64,000 nt of DNA from Theocolax elegans (lineage: Eukaryota > Arthropoda > Insecta > Hymenoptera > Cerocephalidae): assembly GCA_026168455.1 (NCBI GenBank), contig CM047428.1, forward strand, positions 35,267,255-35,331,254, read 5' to 3'. The position numbers and the translations under genes are program-made. The notes beneath the pieces were generated by a model. It was not told where the DNA came from. It saw only the letters and a program-made list of their open reading frames with translations, and did not search any database. This document shows, piece by piece, positions 9,659 through 21,361 of the stretch; the first letter of the stretch is position 1, and each line of letters begins with the position of its first letter.

Positions 9659-11313
9659 GGGTGGTTCTCTGTGACATCGAAGATGAAAAAAATAAATATT
9701 GCTATAACTGTGGGAATATGTTTTAGAGGTATCCAGTAGTTCTCGTGAATTTTTTCATATTTTTTCTGGGCCATTATTTTAAGTTACAGAGAGTCAAAGT
9801 TGACATTTTAGCACTTTTTTGCATTATATGCCCATTTTCATGAATTTTTAGCTCCCAGGGGATGCATTTTTCACTAAAAACATAAGTATGACTTTTTTTG
9901 TAAAATTTTCCGAACTTTTCATTAAAAATACTTTGAAAGACATAAATGTATGCTGTCACACTCTTGTAGGCCATTTAAACCATAAATAGTGAAAATCAAC
10001 AATTCTGCTTCGGACTCTGGAAACCTAATGTTGTCTAAAAGATGTCTTTTTATAGTCAGAAACTGCCTAAAAATTTCCAGAGTGGGTCTAAATCATTAAG
10101 ATCACTCATGGTCAAAATATCCGGGAAAAGTGCCCGAAATATTAATAGAAATGTATATTTGTTGCCTTATAACGATGAATCTAGTAGCATGATCATTGCA
10201 AAAAAATTTATGCACTTACCTTGGAATGGTAGAAAAGTATCTCCACTTGTTTCAGTATCCATCTAATCCCCTGTAAGCTGCTAAAAATACAAATATTATT
10301 ATACAAATGTAAAAAATTAATTTTTAAACATTTATAATGCTGAATTTTTAGTTTTACATCCCTTACAAGAATTATAATACTAATCTGAAGGATTACTATA
10401 AATATATAAACATCATTATTACAATAACTGAATATACGTATTTAATACAAAAGATATATAAATAAATCGGATATATAATTATAATGAATAATATGATAAC
10501 GTGACAGTGACAAGTTTGTGAAATCTAAACAATGTATTGCTGAATAATAATAATAATAATGTTGATACTTTTATAGTAATCCTTCAGATTAGTATTATAA
10601 TTCTTGTAAGGGATGTAAAACTAAAAATCCAGCATTATAAATGTTTAAAAAATAATTTTTTATAATTTTATAATAATATTTGTATTTTTAGCAGCTTACA
10701 GGGGATTAGATGGGTACTGAAACAAGTGGAGATACTTTTCTACCATTCCAAGGTAAGTGCATAAATTTTTTTGCAATGATCATGCTACTAGATTCATCGT
10801 TATAAGGCAACAAATATACATTTCTATTAATATTTCGGGCACTTTTCCCGGATATTTTGACCATAAGTGATCTTAATGATTAAAACCCACTCTGGAAATT
10901 TATAGACAGTTTCTGACTATAAAAAGACATCTTTTAGACAACATTAGGTTTCCAGAGTCCGGAGCAGAATTGCTGATTTTCACTATTTAAGGTTTAAATG
11001 GCTTACAAGAGTGTGACAGCTTACATTTATGTCTTTAAAAGTATTTTTAATGAAAAGTTCGGAAAATTTTACAAAAAAAGTCATACTTATGTTTTTAGTG
11101 AAAAATGCATCCCCTGGGAGCTAAAAATTCATGAAAATGGGCATACAATGCAAAAAAGTGCTAAAATGTCAACTTTGACGCTCTGTAACTTAAAATAATG
11201 GCCCAGAAAAAATCTGAAAAAATTCAGGAGAACTACTGGATACCTCTAAAACATATTCCCACAGTTATAGCAATATTTATTTTTTTCATCTTCGATGTCA
11301 CAGACAACCACCC
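9659..11313. mobile_element. Complete 1,655-bp palindromic (fold-back) TIR element, family P
   Basis: It starts GGGTGGTTCTCTGTGACATC and ends with the near-exact reverse complement at 11313. The arms (about 9659-10450 and 10560-11313) are inverted copies of each other around a roughly 100-bp centre. Both sides are AT-rich and ATAT occurs at each edge, but a target duplication is not certain in such sequence. There is no transposase. Short frames of 66 and 74 codons recur in each arm and at 1-828. I do not recognise them. The superfamily is unclear. Confidence 0.85.
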
Positions 11314-11339
11314 ATATGTGTGTATGTATGTGGGTGTGT

Positions 11340-11700
11340 GTGCGTGCGGCGGAATATTTATATAATATATATATTTTTTAAAATTGTTTTTTCAAGAATA
11401 CATAATATATGTATTTTTTCCGTGCGCAAAAAAAAAGTTGTGAACATAACTTTAAAGAATGTGTATTTGTTTACTCATTCTTAATAAAACTCATAAAATT
11501 TTTAAACGTATACTCAATAATAATAACGGATCTAATATTCAATGTAATGCTTTAAATACAGATGCAAAATTGTTTGAAGATGAAATAAATATTAATCAAG
11601 TATAACATACACTTTTCCAAATATCCAAATGATATATACAATGGGTTAAAAATTAAATATATTAATTATTGCATTTTTAAGATAATTCTATTATAAACAA
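11340..11700 (+). repeat. Dispersed repeat, family R (plus-oriented copy)
   Basis: A GCGGCGG-containing stretch leads into ATACATAATATATG, CCGTGCGC and a block ending near AATTATTGCATTTTTAAG. The same block occurs inverted at 57085-57395, again at 58464-58650, and in a diverged form at 62290-62480. One frame in the shared block (about 11473-11606) stays open for some 40 codons to a stop, suggesting an old coding remnant of unknown type. Confidence 0.75.
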
Positions 11701-12046
11701 TGAAATATATTAATTATTGCATTTTTAAGATAATTCTATTCTAAACCGCATAGGCAAAAGAAAATTCAAATTTTAACAGTGGCAATATAAAATACGAATT
11801 ACATTTGAATAGAATTTCAAAAACTATTAATTTATGAGCATTTAATTTAAATATTTTTTAAATTAATATTTCAAAATTATCTGGATATATAAGTGTGTAG
11901 ATAATTTATATTTATATAACACAATATTTTAAATAAACAAATATGTATTTATTAGAAACAGAAGGATATTTAAGAAATGAATTTGTTTATAATAATCAAA
12001 ATAAATATTTGGGCTCTGCATAGTAAAAATAAATTGGATATAATTA
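11701..12046. other. AT-rich stretch without recognisable features
   Basis: A short direct duplication (TATTAATTATTGCATTTTTAAG, about 11655 and 11706) lies at its left edge. Nothing else can be supported before the gap. Confidence 0.5.
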
Positions 12047-12146
12047 NNNNNNNNNNNNNNNNNNNNNNNNNNNNNNNNNNNNNNNNNNNNNNNNNNNNNN
12101 NNNNNNNNNNNNNNNNNNNNNNNNNNNNNNNNNNNNNNNNNNNNNN
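12047..12146. other. Assembly gap (100 N)
   Basis: Exactly 100 N, the usual placeholder for a scaffold join of unknown size. Order and distance across it should not be trusted. Confidence 0.99.
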
Positions 12147-13097
12147 AAAAATATTAATTAATTTAGTTATACTACAGTCGACATAAGTAATATTTTATTA
12201 ATATAAAATTATTCTTTGACCATTTTACATATATTTCATGCTTTTTCATGATGTTTTACGGAAAAGAGATGAAGAATTTAAGATTTCATACAAAATTTCT
12301 AAACTCAGCTAAAGCATCGTATGTATTCAATTATTCTTTCAATCAAATAATTATACATAATAATAGAATGTATAAAATTTTTTTTTTGAGCTTAAAATTC
12401 TGGCTAAAAAATTTATTTTCACATTTTATTAATTTTGTTTTATTTTCAAAAATCTTTTATAAAAAATAATTTTAGTAATTGTAACCAAAAAATATAAATG
12501 TTATTATACAATTACAATAATAAAAAATTGAATATTAATTATAAAAACAATATACCTTTCAAATAACAATATACCTTTCAATTAAGAATATACCTTTCTA
12601 ATAATGAATAATTTATTTATATATAATAGTAAAATTTCAAAAGAAAATTTTAAGGATATTGATAAATGATAATTACCAGCAACTTTTAAATATGTCTTTT
12701 CACCTTCAAGTATTTACTAATAATTCTTAATGTAGTCTAAAGGTTGAAAAATAAACACTGTGTCACACCACTTACTTTTATCTTTGGGTAGTATTATACA
12801 ATTATAATATGTTAATATAAATATAAATGATACTTAAAAATAAAAATTAATTTTCTCACTTTATCACATCTTTTAGCAGTATTATAAATTTTAGTTTATT
12901 TTTAATATTTTTAAAATAATGTCAGTCAGTCGTCAGCAGTCGAAGTGTGCAGACAGGCCTCGAACTCGTTCGCTGAGTTCATTGAACTGCTAGTTTGCAG
13001 ATTTTACATGCAATTTTAATTCAAGTGTGCAACATATCAAATTATTGAATGTAAACGCTTTTCATAATAGAAAATGAAATAACAGTACATAGCCAGT
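12147..13097. other. AT-rich stretch without a recognised gene
   Basis: It contains a small repeated block (ATATACCTTTCAA-type, about 12550-12600, three times). The GC-richer segment at 12920-12990 may be the 5' region of the LINE remnant that follows. No other feature seen. Confidence 0.45.
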
Positions 13098-13922
13098 ATG
13101 GCATCTACCGATAAACCATCACCGGACAAACTGGATCGTTAATATTATAAATGTCAACCTAAACAACTTGTGACAAATGTAATATGTGTGGTATGTAACA
13201 ATGGATACCATAGAAGTGATTATGATAATTTAAAAAACCCGAAGTATGTGAGTAACAGCTTAATAATTTACCCAGAACATACAATAAGTGATATAACAGC
13301 AATAACTGAAAAACATATGTTAAGTGATGTGGCAAAAAAGTGATCGTAATGATTAAAATGAAACAGAGGAAATAAGAGAAGAATAGTAACAAGATCTACA
13401 TAATAAAACTACTGAAAAACTGAGTAAATCCATAAGATTCGAGGGCAATGACATGTACAACATAATAACATAAAACATGTTACTAAAAGAACTTGTTGCT
13501 GAATTACAAGATAAGAACAAAGTGTAAAAAGAATTAATTGAACTCTAAAGACAAATATCAACAGAACGACAACCAGTTAAAAAATCTTATGCTGAAATAA
13601 TAAGTAATCTTAAACCAAAACCGAAAAAAAATCCTAAAATCACGGTAAAATGCACAGATAACGAACAAAAAAATACCATAGAGCTGCTTACGAGTTGCAT
13701 AGTTCTCAAAAAAACATACAAACCAGGTACATTAAACAAAAAAACAACACCGAAATCGAAATAAGCTGCATGAACGGATTTATTGAAAATATAGGAACAA
13801 AAGATGCATTAAACATTATAATGAATACAATATACGAGAAACTTGATCAAAGTAAACCTATTGCCATTACCTTCCTAGATCTTGCTAAAGCATTTGATAC
13901 TGTAGTTCATAAATATTATTAT
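13098..13922 (+). pseudogene. Non-LTR retrotransposon remnant: ORF1 with zinc-binding-like motif plus a reverse transcriptase scrap
   Basis: The region opens ATGGCATCTACC. It has a Cys/His cluster (YYKCQ...CVVCNNGYHRSDYD), like the PHD-type fingers in ORF1 of some insect LINEs. It continues, with stops and frame changes, through KKSYAEIISNLKPKPKKNPK and VKCTDNEQK, a typical ORF1 style. At 13821-13922 a fragment reads KLDQSKPIAITFLDLAKAFD, which contains reverse transcriptase motif A (F/YLDLxKAFD). The sequence between is too short for a whole endonuclease, so there is a large internal deletion. The reading is broken near 13920 by unrelated repeat S. No function is expected. Confidence 0.65.
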
Positions 13923-13924
13923 TA

Positions 13925-14110
13925 GTGATTAAGCTTAAACATATTTTTTTCACGATTTTTCGATAACTGCGTATAACTTTTGTGAAACAGTCTATGAGAT
14001 TGAATTTCATATGAATTCTTTCAAATTTGGGTACCAGTAAACAGCTATCAAAGTTGCAACAAAATACGTTTCCCGGAAGATGGAACCTCTCCTTGTAAGT
14101 ATCTTATGTT
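13925..14110 (-). repeat. Dispersed repeat S (inverted partner at 21362-21550)
   Basis: AAGCTTAAACATATTTTTTT through GATGGAACC is matched in inverse by 21362-21550 over about 180 bp with scattered differences. It interrupts the LINE reverse transcriptase. The two copies could be members of one small element family, or the ends of something larger. The intervening 7 kb does not look like a single element. Confidence 0.75.
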
Positions 14111-14458
14111 TGTATTCAGCAAAATAACTAAATTCATTGAAAACGTTGCGTATAGCATTACGGCAGATATAGATTCAATGAATACCCAACCTATTACACA
14201 TTTCTTTAAAAAAATAAACATTTGCTGCCAAAAGTAACATTAAAATTACCTCAATTTTAGTTATAGTTAGGGGGGAAAGTATCCTTCAACAGTTCTATGT
14301 ACCTGTAAAATTTATAATTTTTGTTTGATGCACGTTTATCGTCGAAATCAACACCTGACTACAGCGCCATTCGAAGCGTCGAGATCGATCGGCTACTGTC
14401 GTAGGCTATAGCTCCAATATTTCCTTAATTACCTAGGAGAATATAAAGCAATACTTTA

Positions 14459-14566
14459 TTTTTACAGAGGCATAAGAGGAACTCAGACTTTTACTAATAC
14501 TATGTATTCACTAAAAAGCCAACTACTATACAAAGATATAAAAATAGTAGATGACATAGTATTCAC
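14459..14566 (+). pseudogene. Possible continuation of the LINE reverse transcriptase
   Basis: A short frame reads RGIRGTQTFTN and then KIVDDIVFT. The first resembles the YGIRG segment that follows motif A in LINE reverse transcriptases. The second could be a degraded YADD-like block. If so, repeat S and its neighbour (about 13923-14458) inserted into the LINE. Evidence is weak. Confidence 0.35.
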
Positions 14567-15980
14567 ATGACCTAGCACATGTAATTCCGCACTGCAACAT
14601 AAGGAAATTTTTCCATACTAGTCACCTGTGTAGTACGACTAACGTACCCTCACGGAAAAAAATTTTGAAATGCTATATTCCCATAATAGGGCGGCATAAT
14701 ACATTTCAAATTATATGTATTATTTCTTAACCATCATAGACTTCCACAAAGCCAAAAATTGTATTATCAAAATTCAATGGTTTATTCGAATCATTTATTC
14801 TGACAGTCGTCTTGAATGATTATAATTTTAGTATCGTACTGTTACGATTATACTCGGACATATTATGTTACTATCGTCCCGCTTGTTACAATCCAGCAAT
14901 GGGCATGTAGCATGCCCATCATTGTAATAACAGAAGTATATATTTTGTTTCCGTGTGCGATGCAACAACGACTTGTATTTTGATATTCCGTAGTTGGGGG
15001 TGCCACACGCCCATCGTGGGATATACAGAATACTACTATTTTCTTTCAATAACTCTAAGTACTCTTCGCTTATTCGGGTTACAATCATCAACATACGACT
15101 ATTCCTTTTTTCTTAAAGTAATAATCCAAAGCGTCTTTAAAATTATTAATAACCATTTTGGTATTTAATATTTCATTAATTTACCTATTGTATTACAAGA
15201 TTAGTTTGTAAACTTCTACATCAAACTTGTGGATTTGAGGTACTACCAAATTTTTTCCGTGCTGCTAGATTCATTAGTTATGAATAAAAATAGCATACGC
15301 AAAAAGCACAAACGCATCAAAAAAATCTTTTACGGCTGCTAGAGCCATGATAGTAAGATCTTGGTAAACTAGCTGCTAAAATAATAATAACAAGAAAGTA
15401 ATAAATAATAAAAATATAAATTATTTATATAAAATAACAACTAATAAATACAATTGATTGAATCTTATGTTATAATGTAATATAATATAAAATTTATTTT
15501 TCTTATCCCGCACACCGAAAGTACGTAGTTTCGTAGCAACCATAGCCAGCAGAAAGTGTCACTTTTGTGGTAAGCTACAGATATACGCGCGCTCTGATTG
15601 GCTGGGTAATTTTCCGATTGCCTGCTTAAAAGATAACAACAAAAACAAAAAAGGAGCGAGAACTTTACGCGCACATGTTAATGCATTCAACCTATTATGC
15701 TATTTAACCATTCAATTGCACTTTTAATATAATTACTTATAAATGCAACAAAGAAAATTTTTTATAAAATTCTGTATGTATGCAATACTTTTGTACCATA
15801 TGTGTTTTTTATGTAACTCTGGTTAAATAAATAAATAAATAAATTATGACCTTATTTCTACTGCCCTTAACAATCGAATCGAAGTAATATTTCGCAGTGT
15901 ATATGACACAGAATAAACTAGAATATTTTAGTTCAGCACAAACTGTTTGTACAAGCGTATCTCTCGCAAGATTGTGAACA
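14567..15980. other. Intergenic stretch with small inverted repeats and a promoter-like patch
   Basis: A hairpin (GGGCATG / CATGCCC) occurs near 14897-14922. At 15500-15680 a GC-richer patch contains CTGATTGGCTG, a CCAAT-box-like motif, and could be the promoter of the recombinase downstream. No gene recognised. Confidence 0.4.
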
Positions 15981-16999
15981 ATGAGTGATAGTGACACGAG
16001 TGTCGAAGCGGATTTTATTCCTCAAAATTTAATAGATGCAGCAGCAAAAGCAGCAAACGATACATTACCCGAAAAGTCAGTAAATAAATATGAACAAACT
16101 TACAATTTATTCTTAAGTTGGATGAAAAAAATGGTTCAAAATCGTTGATAAAAAAGTTTTTCTAGCGTACTTTTATGAGATAAGCTCAAAGTTGAAATCC
16201 TCGACATTATGGTCTATATATTCCATATTAAAAACTATGGTAAAAAAAAGAAAAAGATATATTTACATTGGAAATTATACAAAATTACAAAGCTATATAA
16301 AAAATAAACATGTTGGCTACAAGTCTAAAAAGGCTGCAGTATTACATCCGAAGAGATACTAGAATTTATCAACGATGCTCCAGACGATTCGCATTTAGTG
16401 CACAACGTAAGTTTTGTTTAATTAACGATCATAAAAATATCAGTAACTCTGTATTTGTATAAAACTTATTTGATTTAAAATAATTATATTATAAGTCACT
16501 TTAATAATTGGAATATAGGGTGCATGTCGAAGAGTTGAATTATATAATTTAAATATGTCCAATATAAAGCTGCAAGATTCTATTCTTATCTTCCAAATTC
16601 TCGACAATAAAAATCATGTGCCTCGAACTTTCACGCTTGAAGATAAATATTTTGCGATTGTTAAATATGCCAAAAATAATCGCTGAATATTTAGAATTAT
16701 CAAATCCTAGTTTATACACTGGACATACTTTTCGAAGAATATCAGCTACTTTACTTGCCGATTCAGGTGCCAATATAACAACTTTAAAACGTCATGGTGG
16801 TTGGCGATCGGCACAAGTAGCTGAAGGCTACGTTAAGGAATCTATCCGTAATAACAGAAAAACATCAAATGAAATAACGAAAGAAATTGATGGTAAGAAT
16901 GAAGCTGGGCCAAGTAAAACATTCAAAGCCAACGGACAAGATGAAGATTCTAATACCAATAATGTAACTATCAAGGTGGATAAAAGTTGTGTGCAATAA
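15981..16999 (+). pseudogene. Crypton-like tyrosine recombinase, decayed, with one probable intron
   Basis: The start ATGAGTGATAGTG gives an N-terminal segment (EKSVNKYEQTYNLFLSWMKK), the SAM-like/core-binding start of Crypton-type recombinases. After frameshifts come FLAYFYEISSKLKSSTLWSI and NKHVGYKSKKA. A likely intron follows (GTAAGTTTTG at 16407, acceptor ATAG ending 16518). Then GACRRVEL carries the first catalytic Arg. The C-terminus (16616-16999) has GHTFRR (His-x-x-Arg), a KRHGGW box and AEGY with the nucleophile Tyr. About 40 codons appear deleted before MPKIIAEYLEL. Catalytic boxes survive, but the reading frame does not. The family cuts and joins DNA through a 3'-phosphotyrosine. 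A domesticated host gene is less likely because of the breaks. Confidence 0.75.
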
Positions 17000-18052
17000 T
17001 GTATTATATATTATATATGTTGTAATTATATATTCTGATATTATGTACCTTATTTGATGTTATGTATATTTCGATTTTCGTTACGTTATTTATTTATGAT
17101 GCATAAGGTATGCATATGTAATTACTAGAAATATTTTGAAACTTAAAATAAATCTTATGTTGTAGCAACTTAATTTTTTTAATAGATACTTGTTATTATA
17201 TTTAAAGGGGCGGGCGCCCCTCAACCCCCCGGCGGGGGCTTCGCCCCTGCACCCCCCTGCGCCCCTCTGTACCCGCCCTTACCTCTCATTTACTATCCAA
17301 ATTTGTCTTGCAGTATTACTTAATTTTTTAATAATTGTAATAACAGCAGCAATGTGTGCGAATTATCCGCATATAATTACAAAAAATATCGTTAATATCT
17401 CGTGCGGACTTTTTTCGCACCCGTGTGCGTCTTCGCCAGCCACTCGTGATTCGCAGTCACTACTCGTATAGAGAATCCGCACTTGTTATGAAATATATTT
17501 TTCTTAACTCCGTGCGCAAAATTCGATTTTGCGCACGCATTTGAGTGCGCAAAATAGTACATTCCCGCATTAGTGCGCAAAATAAACTTTTCCTGCAATA
17601 GTGCTCAAAATTATCAGAGACAAAGTGATTTCAACCCCGTACCACCTTTTCACCCTCGCTTTGCTCGGGCATCGGTTCGGGGTGAAATATTTTTTTCTTT
17701 TATAATTGTGAGTACTGTTGCAGGAAAATTTTATTTTACCCACTATTGCAGCAATGTACTATCTCGCTCGCTCAAATGTCAGCACAAAATGAAATCTTTG
17801 CGCAATTCGTTAGGAAAAATAGTATACGATACACGTGCTCATAGGTCCCACCTATTCCTATCCCACCTAATCACTTATTTTGCGCACTTGTATCGTAATG
17901 TACTATTTAATGTATATAGTTGTAGTAGGTGTGATAGTTAATTTTAATCGTAGTATGATTATGTCGGGAGTAGTAATTAGTAGGTTTTACAAAGCCGGTA
18001 GGCACGGAATGGCAGCACCGACCAGGTTACCGACATGGTAATTTATTATTTG
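17000..18052. other. Crypton 3' region, GC-rich patch and GTGCGCAAAA repeats
   Basis: After the recombinase comes a sudden GC-rich block (17204-17280: GGGGGCTTCGCCCC and runs of C). GTGCGCAAAA-type motifs are then repeated on both strands between 17508 and 17605, including the palindrome GTGCGCAAAAT-TCG-ATTTTGCGCAC at about 17513. No gene recognised. The block may be the end of a mobile element. Confidence 0.5.
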
Positions 18053-18192
18053 TAAGGTTGATTGATTGCGTGAGCGAACCAATAATTTATGGAATTGTGG
18101 TGACATAAACCACTATTAATGGTTAATCGGCCTTGACGGAAATAAGATCAAGGCCGACTACGCGTATCGATCACACAATCAACCACCTTAAT
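18053..18192. mobile_element. Possible 140-bp MITE
   Basis: TAAGGTTGATTGATTGCGTG-like sequence at the left is matched in inverse at about 18172-18192. Inside is a hairpin, CGGCCTTG / CAAGGCCG (about 18129-18157). No target duplication could be fixed. Confidence 0.5.
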
Positions 18193-18289
18193 CAATGCCG
18201 GAAGGTGGGAGTAATGATAGGATAGACAAAGACAGCGCTAGGGTGTAGAAAAAAATCATTATTTCGGGAGAATCAAGCCACGCGGCGAG

Positions 18290-18392
18290 CAGGGTTGCCA
18301 GATGGCGATTATTTCTCTTTGTTGCTCTTGCTTAATAAACTTAAATATGCGTAAGAGAGAAAAGGAAAAAATATCGCCATCTGGTCACTCTG
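18290..18392. mobile_element. 103-bp hAT-type MITE with 8-bp target duplication
   Basis: The left end CAGGGTTGCCAGATGGCGAT is mirrored by the right end ATCGCCATCTGGTCACTCTG. GCGGCGAG occurs immediately before (18282-18289) and after (18393-18400). CAG...CTG ends and an 8-bp duplication are the hallmarks of hAT elements. It has no coding capacity, so it would be moved by an hAT transposase in trans. Confidence 0.92.
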
Positions 18393-18400
18393 GCGGCGAG

Positions 18401-19171
18401 CCGGATGAAAAAGCCGATCTCGTGCATTCGCTACCTGATTGTATTGAGGCTGATGTTGAGGTCAAGTAGCCATTTAATAGTTTTTTTTAGAAGTTTTAAG
18501 TAGTAGACCGGTGTCGTTTTGTAGCGTCGAGTAGAGTTATAGTTGAATATTAAGTTACGTGGAGTACGCTTAGCCCGACGGACGGCCGAATATATTATAT
18601 TTTTTTCTGTTATTTTATTAATATTACCGCCGGACGGAGGAGTGTGTGTAAGATAGTGTGCACATGTACGAGTCGATCGCGGGCGCATTATCATTTATAA
18701 ATCGTTGCTGGTAATTATATGAATATTTTTATTTGAATAATAATAAATTGTTGTTATCGTGCACAATTTGAATTCGTAACTGTTTATTTAATAATTCGTC
18801 TTTATACTAACGAAAGTTGAACGAAGGAAGCATTGCCGGATTATTTTTGGTAATTTTTATAATTTTCTGTAGTAACATCGTCAGGCTTCCATTTAAATAT
18901 AAATTGGCGATGTAGCCATTTTTTTAACGTCGCTACGATCCCTCCATCGGTTCGTTAATTTTATTTAATTATTAGTCCGACGAAAAGTAGCGTCGCAAAT
19001 TTGAAAACAAAATAATAAATTTTTATTTAAAAATTTTAAATATCATCATAAAAACCGTATAAATAATTCAAATCTTAAAAAAATTAAAAATAAAACATCT
19101 GTTAAATTAAAATATTTGCGACATTATAAAAAAATAATGTTTTCTTAGTTTTCCTATTGAATTTAAATAAT

Positions 19172-19206
<35 letters not shown>

Positions 19207-19589
19207 ATTTGTTTCAATATTTTTATAAAAATCAATAAATCAATAAATCAATAATAGCTTATATACTATCAAAATAAAACAAAATAAACTCACTTGCCGA
19301 GTTTAAATGTTACATTTTACCCAATACCTACATTTATTAAAAAAGATATTTTTAGCCGCATGCTATTTTAAGTATATTTTACTCTTCCAAAATTATAATT
19401 ATTTAACATAATTGTATTTTATTTTGCATTTAAATGTGTAAATAATTATGGGGGCACGCATTCAAATTTTAGTTAATTAATGCCGCGAAGCTAACAAAAC
19501 GGGAAGATCGGAAGGAAATATCACCTTCAAAAAATAGACAAAAGTAATGTAATCACACTCGATAATTAAAACAAACAAACAGCATCATT
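18401..19589. other. No recognised gene; (AT)n microsatellite
   Basis: An LTR-like or promoter-like moderately GC stretch (18401-18960) leads into AT-rich DNA with an alternating AT tract at about 19171-19204. No LTR partner was found inside the window. Confidence 0.4.
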
Positions 19590-19835
19590 CGATGGCCCGA
19601 CTCGGAATCATCAAGATCGTCATGTCGTATCAATGATTCGATTACGTGACGATAACTATGTATTTTTAGAATCTTTTAATTTTAGTACGAAAAAAGAAAC
19701 GGCAGAAAATTTGATTCAAATCGTTAAGCAATCTCGAGCCTTAGTAAGAGAACGTTTTAATGTAAATTTGTATTCAGTTATCACAGACAATGCGTCAAAT
19801 ATGATGACAATGGGACGGAGAAGTAATTTTAATAA
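19590..19835 (+). pseudogene. hAT-family transposase fragment (DUF659-like)
   Basis: One frame from about 19589 reads DGPTRNHQDRHVVSMIRLRD, then ESFNFSTKKETAENLI, and SVITDNASNMMTMG. The order DG, a TAE helix and TDNA/SNM is characteristic of the first part of the catalytic domain of hAT transposases and DUF659 proteins, where D in TDNA is a catalytic acidic residue. Homology stops after about 80 residues. The open frame continues to 20232 but no longer resembles a transposase. This is a relic, with no terminal repeats located. Confidence 0.7.
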
Positions 19836-20470
19836 AATGAGATTTTCGATTTTCCCTGATTATTTAACGAATAAAGAATTTCGCGGAGCTGGCCCGATCT
19901 TCCGGTTACCAATAAATGACAGTATTACCTTCATCAATTTCGCGACTTTAAAATTATTAATAGTACATCGATACATCAACTCTACTAATTATAATCAACG
20001 TCGGGCAATAACTCGCGGCACGTGTGAAAATGGCGGCACGGACTCGCAGGAGGTCTTTACGCGGCGCGCAAGAAATCCCCGGCTTTTCACTCGATTCGAT
20101 GTAATTAACGAGGTGGCCGTGCAGCCCACTTCCCACAATACAAAATCTTCTTCTCAAGAAACAGCTCGACTATTAATATTTAGAACAACTATTAAAATAT
20201 TCAAATCAATTACTACTAATCAATATTTTTAAAGAAAGAAATAACTGATTGAGAGGTATTCGGCGTATTAACTAATTAGACGGTCCGGCTACGAATGGCG
20301 ATCGGGACTCGCACCATCCCGCTCGTCCTCGTAGTACGTCGTAGCGCGGCGCTAATCGTTGTCCTCTTCCTTATTTCTTCCACCAATAATATCCTTTGGA
20401 TTAATGAGGTAGAAAAATATCGCCGCCGTCCGCGCCACCTATTCCCGTACCAATCTCCTTCTACTCAGTA
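19836..20470. other. No recognised gene
   Basis: The open frame running out of the hAT relic has no family resemblance here. The DNA becomes GC-richer after 20270 with no supported feature. Confidence 0.4.
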
Positions 20471-21180
20471 ATGGGACAGCGAAATAACCCGTATTCCGCT
20501 GAGGAACCAACTTGCGCCTCCACCAATGCAACAGGTGGGTCTTCATTCTCTCTCATACACACACGTTGTATGTGGTCATTTCCCGCTCATTCCACCGTTC
20601 CCGTCCTCGGTGCGCCATCATGTGGCGCGGAGTGCATAGGCGAGAGCAGCGAGCGCCGTCCTCCCTCTACCGCGCTGACCTAAGTGTACGAGCAGACGGC
20701 TGAGTACATTGTACGCGAGTCGGGCGACGTTTGTTTACTTGGCCGCGGACGGGTTTTCTTTTCGTGTCTGGTGAGTGCATCGGTTCTGGAGATATCGTTG
20801 TCGTTGCTGTCTTCATCCCTCATCACCAGGCCGTCGTGAGATGGTGTTGGATCCAGGGAGGAAACAAGGTTGGACAACGGTAGCGATAAGGTTGTATCGT
20901 TCTTCTTCCTTTTATTTTCTCCTTCCTTACTCCAATCCTTCAATTTTCTCAACAAATCATTAAAACTCCTATTAATTCCCTTCCTTCTTACATACTTAAA
21001 TATCGGTGACTAGAATGGCTCGGGCCAGGATTTGTGGCCGGTGTACCTTTTTTCTAACCTCCACTTCCTTATCCTATACAAAACTAACTTATTACTACAA
21101 TGTCTTATCCCTTTACTACCATTCTATCCTAACCTTAAATACTATAGATATACTTATTAATATATTTCCATGTAGTCAGA
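20471..21180. other. GC-rich promoter-like segment
   Basis: Between 20480 and 20830 base composition is clearly higher in GC and CpG than its surroundings. A good splice donor (CTGGTGAGTGC) occurs near 20767. This could be a host 5' exon or an LTR. No coding frame follows. Confidence 0.3.
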
Positions 21181-21361
21181 ACTACAAAGGAGCGGACCCA
21201 GGACCAACAAGGATCACTCAAGACTCATCGTCTCAAGGGGATAGGACTTCCATGGACAATACGCGAGAACCACCTAGGACTCATCACCTCAAGGATAGGG
21301 CTTGCAGGGACAGCATCGTGGGATCACCTAGGACTCATCGCCTAGGAGTTGAACTAAGGTA
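21181..21361. repeat. Degenerate tandem repeat of about 55 bp
   Basis: GACTCATCRYCT recurs at 21222, 21278 and 21332 (spacing 56 and 54 bp), with related sequence between. There are about three imperfect units. Confidence 0.6.

Noticed and set aside
16549..16773. Minus-strand 74-codon frame over the recombinase
   Set aside because: It is a shadow of the plus-strand tyrosine recombinase.
19836..20232. Rest of the 199-codon frame as hAT transposase
   Set aside because: Similarity to the family ends near 19835; the remainder reads like chance open sequence.
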